DNA of 64,000 bases from Kappaphycus alvarezii (lineage: Eukaryota; Rhodophyta; Florideophyceae; Gigartinales; Solieriaceae): positions 620,001 through 684,000 of the forward strand of contig NADL03000775.1 of the NCBI GenBank assembly GCA_002205965.3, read 5' to 3'. The position numbers were made by a program, and so were the translations under genes. How positions within the stretch are numbered: position 1 is the stretch's first letter; each line of letters begins with the position of its first letter. Below the pieces are notes generated by a model, which was given only the letters and a program-made list of their open reading frames with translations, ran no database searches and was not told the DNA's origin. Shown here in pieces: positions 25,001 through 36,282 of the stretch.

Positions 25001-25604
25001 GGATTTACAACGTCGATATGTAAGGATTCGTAATCGAGGGCAGAATCATGGGCAGAAGCTAGATTCTATTGAGTCGAAAAATCTCTCTTTGCGCAGTTAA
25101 TCGATGATAAAAGTGTCTATTTTATAGAAAAAGGCGAGTTAGGGAAGTTCATATGAGCTCTATCGTGCTCTAAAAGAGAAAAGGATCCTTTACAGTGGTA
25201 GAGAGCGAAACCCCACTGGTATACTAATTTCGCTATCGTTTCAAGTGATTTCTTAGCCCTTGAGTCCTCTTTCGTTGGAAATTAAAGCACTTTCTCTCAC
25301 GCAAATCGAGTGTTGTTAGAGGCCCGCTTGCGGATTAATGATGAAACTATAACTGATTCAATATTACTGAATGCTTGGAATAGGCTTCTTTCATAAATAA
25401 ATTTGTTTAATGTTGTGTAGGCTGCTTCTGGTACATATGCAAACCTCTTCTGTAATTTCATAGGACATATTTTTTGCCAGGGTAAGTTTTTAGTGGTGCT
25501 ATAATGACTCTTTATGGAGTTTGAGGGGAATCTTTTGCTTTTGCTTTTGATGAAATTATCGTCACAGGTAGTAACTTTACTCGCATGTTAATCTCAATAA
25601 GATC

Positions 25605-26030
25605 GAAGGGGAAGGGTTTTTTGGCGGGGTTTGTAGGGTAAAGGCGGTGGGTAGGGTTTTCAGATCATGGGGATGGGAATGAGTGGCAGTGGTAGTATAC
25701 TAGGGGGAAGGGATTTGGTTTGAGCAGGAAGAGGGGAAAAAGAGTGAAAGGGTCACGTAGATGAGGGTCGAGAGTGTGGTGGATACGTCGGGGTAGGATA
25801 TTGCTACTTACAGGCTTTTAGTGTAGGTTTGCCTATGGGAAATGCTGGTAGGAAAGTGTCAGGAGGTCTGTAGTGGCGGCAGGTACCTGTGTCGAGAGGA
25901 GGGCATCTGCGGTGGCTATGACCTCAAGGAAAAATGTGGGGGAGAGATTGGTGACATATGGGAGGTGAGGAGAGCTATGGGGTATTTATCGTTTTCGATA
26001 CTTGAAAATGGGGAAAATAGATAAAGCGAA
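25605..26030 (+). other. Purine-rich, G-run tract
   Basis: The plus strand is strongly purine-biased, with many runs of three or more G (for example around 25605-25700 and 25925-25970). The runs alternate with T-rich words such as GGGTAGGGTTTT. It could form G-quadruplexes or be a decayed low-complexity repeat. No coding signal is seen. Confidence 0.4.
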
Positions 26031-26567
26031 GAGAGGCGGTAGCTTATTTTCTCTGTGTTGTTACGCTGCAACAAAAGCGAGCTTTAAAATTGGATTAAGG
26101 CCCTGGACAAGTAACTATGGATATGAGAGTAGAGGATTATTTTTTTGTAGGACAGCATTGTATATACTGTAGGGTCCTTTGGGGGGCTGTAGAGAACATG
26201 AAAGATCTGTTTCATTTAAAGGAGTAAATGGCGTGGTCGTCAGGATATCTTAGGAAAGTAGGTCAAGATTCCTTCAACTAGAAATTTGCCTTTGAAAAAA
26301 CTTCAATCTCACCTTAATGGCGCTAGATATAGCAGCTGAAATGTAAGACGCTAATTTTTACAAACTCAGAAAGATGGATTAGTCGGCACTGCTTTCTTGC
26401 AGCGCCTCGGATCTATAAAAGCAGATATTATCTAGTTCTCTACAGTAAGCTATATCTATTAGTTAGAAGATAACTTCTAAGACGTAATTTAATGTTTCAA
26501 TCCTTCTAATACTAGTTGATAACAAAGTATCTGGGCCCTATTCTGCCATCTCCAGACACAAGAATGT

Positions 26568-27104
26568 TTGGTTCATATTTCATCGATTCCAAAATGTAAC
26601 AGTTGGTTGTCTACGGCTCCAGATGAATCATTGAAGTCCTTAAACCCATCCGAAATGATGCAGGTATACAGCAGAGGTACCATTGTGCTGAGGTCACCAG
26701 TCTGCTACAAATCTTTCATAGAGAAGTATATTCTAGACAATTTATACTCCACAGAGCTGTTTCTACATGCTGTGGTTGACATGAAGGACGCGCATGTATC
26801 GTTTCAGACTCGTCTGAATTGTTTCTGGGCCTACAAACTGAATTACTTTCTCCGATTTGTCCAGCTACCCTCTACAATGAATGTTGAAAAATATTTTGAC
26901 GACCTATTCGAGTCTCTCATGCTAACTCTAGTGGCCGAAACAAAAATTTCGCAAATAATAAGTTCTTTTTTCTTTTTTCTAAAATTCCCGACCACGGCTG
27001 CCCAGGAACAAAGAAAGCATTTTTTTGAAATTAGTACAAAGAATAAAGTTCCGATATCCTCACCTCCCAGCTACATACCCACTACTTCCATTAAATTCAA
27101 ATAA
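26568..27104 (+). pseudogene. Reverse-transcriptase-like ORF fragment (non-LTR type)
   Basis: An open frame of 178 codons. The segment GTIVLRSPVCYKSFIEKYIL, followed by RLNCFWAYKLNYFLRF, VQLPSTMNVEKYFDD and LFES, has the order seen after the catalytic core in a class of protist retrotransposon polymerases: a G-x-x-V-L-x-x-P-x-G-like strand, a helical linker, then a K-L-N-Y-x-L-R word and a F-D pair. Here the conserved Gly after the Pro is replaced and no YADD box is present. The first codon is a GTG or TTG, so this is a fragment. It is interpreted as a decayed LINE-like element by motif order only. Confidence 0.4.
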
Positions 27105-29689
27105 GAGCGCTTTAAGGGCTTTCCACAAAATTATAAACATTAACTTTTGGTTTTGGCACTGCGTATGCATTGTTCAAGGGGGTCAGTTCAAGATAAAGGC
27201 AGTCGGACGATCGGACTACTAGTTTGATATAACCACTAGTTTGCTCTTTTGTATACCAGTTCACAGTTCGACTCACAGATATCTTGAATTTGTACGGTTT
27301 GTTTAACACTAATCGTGATCTTGTTCAAGATTGGTTTCAATACTAAAGCTACAGGTGTGAACTGGAAGCTGACATGACGGTTCAGTTTATATGGTAGTAC
27401 GGTCAATTACACAGACTTCTTTTGTGTAGTCTCTAATAATTATGAACCTTTAACTTGACTTTAATGGTCAGACAAGCTGATTTCGATGATGCAATTGGCT
27501 TTTTTGACCTGTAATGGAATATAACTCTGATTTGTTGTTAAATCAGGTTTTACGCCGAGTTGCAGCCTCTAAAGATATTCACTGCCTTCAAAAGGGATTT
27601 CTTCGGCCCCTATATCCGTACAAAAGCGCTTCTAATGTCAGTCGTATAGAACAGATAGAAAAAATTTCCCAACTCCTGTTGCACCTTATTGTGGAATGTG
27701 GTGAGAACCAACTTCGTGTGTCGTCGTTGCGTAATTGAAACAATCGACTTTAAAAACTTTTGAGATGAACTCCTTTACTGCCTTTATTTAAAACTCTATG
27801 AAAATCCTTTAAATACTCTTTCTCCCGACCCTAATGCAGTCAATGACGGCTAAATGGATGTGGTTACATCTGGCACCACGTCCGCTTATGCAAAAGCAAA
27901 TCTTTGTCAGACGACCTCGAAGTAACTCGAGGTTTCTTAATATCCGCGTAATTGTGCAGTTATACAGCGATAGAACGTGTTCGTCTGTGCTGAATACCCT
28001 CCAAACAAACATTTTCCCCGACAGTAAGGCGAGAATGTCAGATTAAAGGCTCTCCTTTACCACGTTTTTCATGATATTCTTGGCTAGTTTTACACGTTGG
28101 ATTCTTTTCTTCTTCAATGCATTCAACTGAAAAAAGATATTGAGAACAGTTGCTAGAGAAGCGATAAGTTTTGAACAGACCAATAGTTTCGTCAATCTCA
28201 TCTTGCCATCGAATCGGCGTGGCATTTGAGAAACCCAGAGCTCCCAATCTGGGCGTCAACCCAGAAGACTCGGGATGACCTTGACTGCCCCATCCCTCAT
28301 CGGCACCAGGGAATTGGACTCGGTGTGAAGAGCTGGATGGAAACGCATCGGTTTTAGCCGTAAACAACTCGGAGCTTAAACCCTTCTTGAAGTTTCATCT
28401 GGTGTATTTTTCTCCTATTGAATCCAAATAGGTGTGAACAGAACGACGCAGTCAAGGGAAACTGTCGAAATCTTGGACACTTCCATGCCTTAGAAACAAT
28501 GAGCTTCCATCTTAAATCGGGGACCCGATTCTCCGAGGTGAATGCGCTTCGGGAGAATTTCGAGAGAAGCTGAAGTTTGTTCGGGTTTCAAGCGGCGTGG
28601 GGCCCTTACAAGGTCGCCTCCACCCCACCAATAGAGGCATCCGAGATAATCATGTACTATTCCAGGCCTTCCTTAAAGTAGTAGTGTAGTAAAGACGCCA
28701 TTGTTACCATCATCTTCAGCTCCATGCGGGCATCCTGGATCAGAAAAAATGTTTCCTGAGCAGAGTGACATCCTTCAAGGTAGTCCAGTAAAATCGAGAA
28801 GGCAGGAAGATTGCGTAGAATAAACTAGTTCCGAGATCCAAGTACCTTTTTTTGCTAAACCGTGCTCCAAATATTTCACACTTTCAAGCGTTTTGTCTTC
28901 CACATGAGTTCAATCATTTTCACCATTTCTCGAGCTCTGTGATCCGGCGAGAGAACTGTCGCAGCACAACTTCATCATCCCCACCTAGTGTCCATTCAGC
29001 TAATGAATGACCACCGCCAACTTAAAAACATTTTTGGCAAGCCGGACTTTCTAAGGAATTGAGAGGCTAGGTTAAACCTCTCTACCGATTCTAACGATCT
29101 CACAGAGAACGCACCGTGTATTGTATGGCTGCTCCCCAGCAGCCACACAGTTAAAAAACTTAGGTGGTCAACTATTCAACAGAAGAATTAGTCCTCGTCG
29201 GACAATTATCGCTATAATTGGGTGGAGAATGCTCATTTTCTCCCACTAATCACAATCCTCTTTAGGATACCCGCATATGTGACCTCTTACCTTTACCCAG
29301 AGCACGAGTTTAGTCAATTCAATTCAGTTTTCACGCCGTTTAAACAATTGAGTGACGTGGAGCCCAATGAGAAAGGACGGCATATTGCAACCTACTTAAA
29401 GCGCAAACAACCAAAATGAACCATCCAGAACGTTTCAAAAACACCCTAAACACCTTCGGCAACTACACCTGCTGGTAAAGAAAGGTTCCACACAAAAGCG
29501 ATCCTCGCACAATACATCGTGTTAGTTTCCCCTCGTCTGCCCTCAGTCCATCCTACCCCTGTCACCTTAATTGATCCCTCGAGCTCCCTTTCGTGTTTAT
29601 ACCCCAAAAAAATTAATGGAAAGTAAAACAAAAGGAATGGGTAAATTTTGATTTAAGGGGATCTTAAGGCTTATAGCGGGCCCAAAAAG
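27105..29689. other. Gene-poor block with possible transposon debris
   Basis: Minus 27112-27309 contains RTVNWYTKEQTSGY, loosely like the W-x-x-K-x-Q word of copia RNase H, but nothing around it confirms this. Short unassigned frames lie at plus 27514-27738 and minus 28038-28367. No gene is supported. Confidence 0.3.
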
Positions 29690-30670
29690 CCTTATTACTA
29701 GTTTATCCCCAAGTCGGAGCTATAATTTCTTTGATGTACTACCCCGCAAGCGGGTAACTAGGAGCACTAGTCCATGAAGGACTTTATTTCTTCAGAACCC
29801 ATTGCTGTGCCCTTCTTAACTCTTAATATTACTTCCTTTCTTTACTACCTCCCAAGCGGAAAATTAGTAGCGCTAATCCATGAAGAAATTTGTTACCTCA
29901 GAACCTATTGTTTGATCCTTCCGAAGTCTTTTTTACGTCCCAACGTTATTACAGTGTTCAGATTCACCAAAACCCCAAAGTAGGAGATATAATCCATGAA
30001 GTACATTTTTACATTAGAATCAAAATTTCCCAAATTCTTTGTCTTACTTTCTTCCGATGTCAAGAATAGTACTAGCCAATGCGTTAACCCAAACTCTCCC
30101 CCCTGAAGTAGGAGATTTGTTCATGAGAGAATTTGTTACGCTCGGGCTCGAGAGTCCCGATGAGTTCTGTTCCTTGCTTCTCTGTTTCATTAAAGCGTTT
30201 CCATCACTACTGCTCTAGGGGTAATAATCCAGGAAGGGCTGTTTTCACGTCAGGAACGCGGTCTGCGCCTTAATTCCTTCCACTTTCACGAAGAGAGTTA
30301 CGGATACAAGCTGACGCCACTTCGCACTTCCCATCCAAGGTATTATGTTCATCCATAAAAACTTAATTACATCAGAACCAGAGATTACCTCGAGTAAGGG
30401 GTACTGCTTCCCTGCATTTTCATAACGATAAATGACGAAAACCCCATCTAAAACAAAAGGTGACCGAAGCATGAGCAACATACGACCGCAGCGTGGGCAA
30501 CGGCCTCCACCTAAGAGCAAAACTTGTACCCCACAGCGCGCCAATAAGCACAAATTAGTCTATCATCTTTCACTACTAAATTAGGAGCATTCATCCATGA
30601 CGAGCTTTCTTAAGTCAGAACCCGTTGCTGAATCCTTCCGACCTCGGCACCCTACGTCGATTACCTTGTC
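29690..30670 (+). repeat. Decayed tandem repeat, about 106-127 bp period
   Basis: A diverged unit recurs, anchored by TCCATGAAG-like words at about 29771, 29877, 29993, 30120, 30228, 30352 and 30594. Each is preceded by AAG-x-(A/G)GGAG or TAGGAG-like sequence and followed some 15 bases later by TCAGAACCCATTG-like sequence (clear at about 29795, 29902, 30374 and 30617). Spacings are 106, 116, 127, 108, 124 and 242, the last fitting two units with one unrecognisable copy. Short open frames here are by-products of the repeat. Confidence 0.6.
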
Positions 30671-31363
30671 AGTACACCATATCACGTACAATCCCAGCCC
30701 TGGAGCCCTATTCGATGCTGTAATGCGGATAAAATTCGGTTCGGTCCGAGGGCTCTCATCACTAGCATCACCTTACGGCTATCTATCATAACTCAATTTT
30801 CTAAACCGCAGTTTTAAATTTCCGGTATAATATCAAGATCCGCACTCAAACTTCAATAATCCTTCCAAGTGGCGGCCCCTCAGCCAGAAGCCCGGCAACA
30901 TACTCCAAATAAAAGGTTCAGTAGACATGGAGCTTTCACGGTATACTCGTTGGATTTCTATCTCCAGACGAAGCACCCCGCTTCCATGGCCACCATACAG
31001 CATCATCCTAAAGAATCTGACGATCAAGTCATATTTAACAATGCCGCTTCCAGGTTAGATTTCCATCAAAAGGCCTTTATCCAGAAAAATTCCCATGTTT
31101 TTCTGATACATCTTTCTCGCTTCGTCCTCTCCATTTGTTGTATTCCACAGTTTCACTTTCATTACTGACGTATTTTTTCACATGCTTTACAGCTTTATTC
31201 TAATTTATCGCATCTACAGTAATGCACTGCAGATTCAAACCCCCGGCAACTTCTTACCAAGCGCTACTGGGCACTTTGCTGTTATTATACTTTGCCTTCC
31301 AGTTTTTGACACAACCTTTGACCCTACTGGTACACTTTGAATAGTTAAGGGCGAGATGTGTAG
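30671..31363. other. No gene seen
   Basis: Mixed-composition sequence with short open frames only and no recognised motif or repeat. Confidence 0.35.
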
Positions 31364-32143
31364 TGTAACGGCTGACCGCTAACAAAACCAACAACTAACA
31401 GTGGCCAACCTGATCTGCAAACACTGCGGTTGTCCGACTCCCTCCTTTAACAGCAGCTTGAGTTGCTGAAAACAGGAGCCGTGGCGGTGATAGAGACTTA
31501 TACAGCCAAGTCGACGCTGAATGCCACTCGGCGTAGGGCGTAACTTCCACTTGTCCAGCAGAGACCTACCTTTGTATAGTTGATCGCGTGCAGCCCGCCT
31601 CAGAGCCGTCAACTGGTCTTTTCGGCGCGTACAACGCCTTGCCACGACTCCTGAGGGACTTACAGTCGTCCCGTTGATACCATGTAACAGCAGTGAAACC
31701 TTACCGCATCACACGAGCTCCACCATGGATTGCCGACACAACTCGCCCTGCAGTGCGTCGCTCGCTCCACCAATACCCACCGGGTAGTCCTGCACACTCA
31801 CCTTCGGCACGCACCGTCTCCGGCGGCTGTCGCAACTCGCCGCGATGGAACTAACGCTAGTCGTAACGGAAGCGACGAAAGGGAAATGGATAAAGGGGTA
31901 CCAAGGAGTTATGGACTCCTCGATGGGCGCTTATAGAGGAGAAGACTCGATCGGTAGATTCGCTACTATAAGGGAGCGGGAGATTGTGTAGGTCCAAGGT
32001 GACTTTACACACAAGGGGTGATAAGGTGGGGTATTTGACCTTATATATAGTCCCCTTGCCAGCCATCGGCTCACCAAAGCCTATTGCAGGGATTCAATAT
32101 AGATCCAGATCTAATCTATCATAAGCAGCTTTAAATAATTACA
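31364..32143 (+). repeat. Candidate solo LTR
   Basis: A GC-richer segment of about 780 bp begins TGTAACGG and ends AATTACA, giving TGTAA/TTACA inverted ends typical of LTRs. A TATATATAG box lies at about 32041-32050, about 100 bp from the right end, as expected for a U3-R-U5 layout. The flanking five bases (TGTAG and GCGGC) do not match, and no primer-binding site or second copy was found. This is a hypothesis. Confidence 0.3.
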
Positions 32144-33155
32144 GCGGCCGCCATGGGCCGCGCACGCATACCTTGCAGTTTCGGACCCCCACCTTAGGGG
32201 TCTCTTTACAGTGGCCTCCCAATGGCTTGGCTTGGTAGAATGCAGCAGCGGTTCTCTACAGGTGCAAACTGGGGTATTTTATCACTGCCTTACCAAATCA
32301 AAATTTGTCTTTCTATTCTATGCAACCTGGACCAATGTACGTCTTACATCTTGCAAGAGTATTTCACTCATGCCTACTGCAAGTTCCGAAAGCGCTCCTT
32401 ACGATACCTTCAAGGCTGTTTTACGGGACAACCTTTGCATTCGCTACTGTTATACTAAATTTTTCTTTAATGTGTAGTTGTCTCTAGTTTATTATAGACC
32501 CTGGTTTAGAGCGGCCGGCCTAACTCACCAGCCTCAAACAGAGTTTCAACGAAAGTTTAACTCAGATCTACTCATGTGCGCTTAACACCAAACACCAATT
32601 GCGGTCGAATTTTCGTCAAACATTCAGGCGAAACCCTATTTGGTTCTACAAGTTCACTGAATAATTTTATCTTCTACGTGCGGTTGGATGCTGAATTTTG
32701 TTAATGTTTCACCCTGATGAGCTGTTTCGTTGATTCTTTCATATTAGCCTGTATCCGCAGTTGGTTTACTGTAGTGTGTCTTTTCCTTAACACCGAAGGG
32801 AAGTAGAGGATGTCTGTACTGCGAGCTTTCGGACTGCTGAGCAACGTATGGTACTTTGACGGTAGGCTTTTTAGTAACGAAGGGATAATAGAGGACTTCG
32901 AGCTCTGTGGAAAGAGTTGTGTGACCATACAGAAGAAAGGCCGCGACACACGCAGCCCTCTAGCGCGAAATGCCGTTGCAAGATAAATGCTCTCGCCCCG
33001 AGAAACGTTGTAGTACCACTAACGTGAGCTTATTTTACTTTTGGTATCTAGTTTCTCAGGCATTATGCTCTAACGGTGTCGGCTCAATGTTAATAGCCAG
33101 CTGTGTGATTGATGTCAGTCGCATGCAATGGTGCGCGAGCAACAATAGCCAAAGT
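32144..33155. other. No gene seen
   Basis: Only short open frames, none with recognised motifs. Confidence 0.35.
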
Positions 33156-33345
33156 AAATTAAGTATACCAACCTATTCAATTAAAACCAATTTACGCATT
33201 AAACCAAATTTACCCAATTCCCCCGCTCATACAGTACAGAAGTGGTTACCCTACTAACAGTAGTCCTAGCGTGCGATTGCTCTTAGCTGGAAAATTAAGT
33301 ATACCAACCCATTCAAGTATAAACCCAATTTAACCCAATTCCCCC
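33156..33345 (+). repeat. Two-copy direct repeat
   Basis: AAATTAAGTATACCAACC begins at 33156 and again at 33292. In both copies it is followed by ATTCAA, an AAACCAATTT-like stretch and CCCAATTCCCCC. The first copy has an extra internal block of about 15 bp. The spacing is 136 bp. Confidence 0.65.
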
Positions 33346-35949
33346 TTCTGTCTGAAGCTGGAACTTGTGAAGTCAGAAAAAAATAATTAAATCTGAACAG
33401 GATGACTCGAAGCCAGCTTTAGATTGGTGAATTCAGATACAGATAGTATGATAAATAAAGGGGTAATACTTGCCACTGCCTTATTGCATTTACAGGCTTG
33501 TAGGTAATGAATGGTGCAGAGCAATGCTACCCTGCGAGGTGATTTTTGCATCCGTACAATTGTGATCTATTTCGCACTTTTTCGTACAAGTGTTTCTTGT
33601 GTCTAGTGTCGCAGTAATTTACTGTGGTACGGGATGTACTAAAGTTCTTGGATGGACTTTTGCCATTGCAATGACGTCGCGGATTGTCTGCCAAAATAGT
33701 ACTACAGCCCCTCCAGCAATCCCTCTGTCATTGACAACAGTAATTTTTCAGCGATGTATGTGCAGCTCAAGCATACCCTTTTGTTAAGATTCTTCCTTCA
33801 GGGAAACCCAAACTAACAAGGCAGAGTTGCGAGAAAAGCCACAGAGCTAAAGCGGAGAACTTTTTTTGACATGGTGGAATTGAAACTACTGGACATAGAG
33901 AAAGTCTTAAAATCTTGCAAAGGAACAATAAATAGTAGCAGCAGGATATCCACCATAAACCATCAAGCATGAGGAAAACTGTAAGACCGCAGGAATGTAC
34001 TGAGTTTTATATTTCGTGTCGATGTTCTCATTCACATCGGACTGGATCCGTAGAGACTCATTACTCTGTGTATAACCAACCGTGATAGAGAAGGAGAATT
34101 TACTTGACGATTCATTACCCACCAAGCAATTCAAGACTAGTGGCGGCGGCACATTTCCAAGAAGTCCTCAAATTCGCAATTGTCGACACCTGCGAGTAAA
34201 ATTTTAACGCAGTAGAATTTTTCGGGAGGGTGTGCTTCATTTTCATGCCGGGTATACGGTAGCGGCTGTTACGTCAAACCATCGTGGCCTGTAATTGGTT
34301 TCTCCCTAGTGTTCTAATTCTACAGATCTAGAGCTGAAGAAGTGGCACTGCGAAACAGCCAAGTTTGCGCAGTAGCCAGCATCCCTTTCATAAACAAATT
34401 TTCCCAGAATTCCCCCTTCGAATATATCTCATTAATCAGTTTGTAGTTTGAAATCGACAAGGGGCTGTGTGTAACAAACCTGCGAATACTGCAGCTGAAA
34501 AGAATCAATTTGGTTCTATTTTCCGCGTCTGTGCTCTTCATTGCAGAAAGTCCTGCACAGTATGCAAATATGGAACACCTACTTGAGCCCACAATCACCT
34601 CTCTATACACACGCCTGGCTAGGCCACTATCTGAAAGTCTGATTCTGTTTTGTCCATTAACGTCTAATCACTTTAGCCAGACTATCATCTCTCTTAACAA
34701 ACCACGCAAACCAGTGCCACCGTACAGTACTGTCAATATAGTGAACAGCACCACAAATTCCATAGATGGTATTGACTGCGGTTGTGCACAAAAGAATAAA
34801 AGCAATGTGTCGCAGAGATATTTTAACCAGGAAATCAATATACGTTCAACAAGTGTCTCGGAATACTGTACTGCACATAAGAATAAATCAGTATCACCAA
34901 GAAGAGAAGCACCTTAAAAGTGTTATGCATGTGCCTTTTATGTATAGACAAAAGTACCCGCAAGTGCCCAATCTGAGGGAAACAATGTAGTTAGTTTACG
35001 TGAAATCAATTCGTTGGTATTAAGCTGTTCCAAGAAACCATAAACTCTGCATGGAACATTCTGTTTTCGAAATGTAACCATTTGTGGAAAAAGCCGGTAT
35101 GGACGAGTTGGAACTGAAACAATCCATTCGAACTTACACTCATTGCTTCATTTTGTCGTCCATTTCTACAAAATAGTTCTCATGCATTCATGGCCATTAG
35201 CTTAAAACCTGGACATACTGCACTATATCGTTTTTGCATATTCCAGATATTGCTGGTTCCAGATAGTAAATATCCCAGTTTTCTAGAGAATGTTAGGGGT
35301 TTGATAAGTTTCTGCATATGCGTCCATTGAGGCACACAGACAGGCAGTTCTTGTAAGCCATCAAGCAATGGGTTGTTACTGTCGAATCAACAAACATACA
35401 ACCCTTACATCTAAAGAACGCCAGCTGGAGGTCACCCTTGATAATTAACGAAAGTGTCTCCCACAAGATGTCAAATCCTTCGAGCTGCTGTAACTACTAT
35501 TGTGTATTCCTTGTTTTGCACATTTGGCAGCCTGAGTTGAGGCTTTTGAAAATGCCAGCGGAGAAATTTGCAAGTCCGGAAATGCTACCCTCGCTGGTTC
35601 AACACATGCATGGAGTCACCTGGATCATATCCGTTATAGTAAGCTTTTAAGCGAGACTTTAAAACTTTCCTTTACTTAAGAAGCATTTGGTCACGAGAAG
35701 CGCTGCAGAGTGCAAGCTTCTATCTATCCAGAGCTACTAGTTGTAAGCGCTTTGTTTCTTTGGTTTGAAAGTCCACGTTCTGTCGGATCGCTTCAGCACA
35801 AAAATCTCAGCAGTTGGACATTTCTACAAATTGTAGCAACTTAAAGAAACATCCTTGTTGCTAGGAACATTTCTCTCGTCATCGCCTAGTCGTTTAGGAT
35901 TGACTGAATCCATGCGCTAAAAAGCATCAGCCATAATACAACAAACAAA
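33346..35949. other. No gene seen
   Basis: AT-rich. The longest frame (plus 34510-34917, 135 codons, GC-poor) carries no recognised motif. One CCGTACAGTACTGTC word lies near 34721. Confidence 0.35.
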
Positions 35950-36282
35950 CATACGCTTTTATTAAATGGTCACTAAACCGAGCTGGGTCACTCAAGCATT
36001 ATGTGATGTGAGAGACAAAGCACGGCGAGATACGGCATGAGCCGTCAGCTGTAGTACGAAGGAGGCGAGGGTGGTGACCAATCGGTGGTATTCATCAGAT
36101 GGGGCTTTACCGCGGCGGAGTGGGAAACAGGAGGCGACTTTGGCTAGGGCCGCACGGGCAGGCTTGCCGATGGCTCCGTGGGTATCGAATCCAAGAGGAT
36201 AGAATTGGGTTTGTATCGTCCCACAGAGGGCAGCGTAATGCGCAGTTTTCGAATAATACAAGTGAAATATGTTCTGCAACAT
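35950..36282 (-). pseudogene. 3' end of a reverse-transcriptase ORF, 5'-truncated element
   Basis: A GC-rich island encodes FYPLGFDTHGAIGKPARAAL and then a helical segment ending LTAHAVSRRALSLTSHNA. This resembles the C-terminus of protist non-LTR reverse transcriptases, where a hydrophobic P-L-x-x-(D/E)-T-x-G word precedes alternating helices. The frame stops at 35992, and an AATAAA lies about 20-30 bases beyond on the minus strand (near 35960-35970). A truncated 5' end with an intact 3' end is the usual form of a dead LINE copy. Confidence 0.35.

Larger units (their letters stand above)
17547..26567. other. Gene-poor AT-rich block, middle part
   Basis: No recognised gene. Open frames without recognised motifs occur at minus 17716-17991 (91 codons, TTG start) and plus 22211-22666 (151 codons, TTG start). 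GTAC words occur near 17580, 17820, 19190 and 22025. A candidate exon at 18929-19094 and a purine-rich tract at 25605-26030 are listed separately. Confidence 0.4.
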
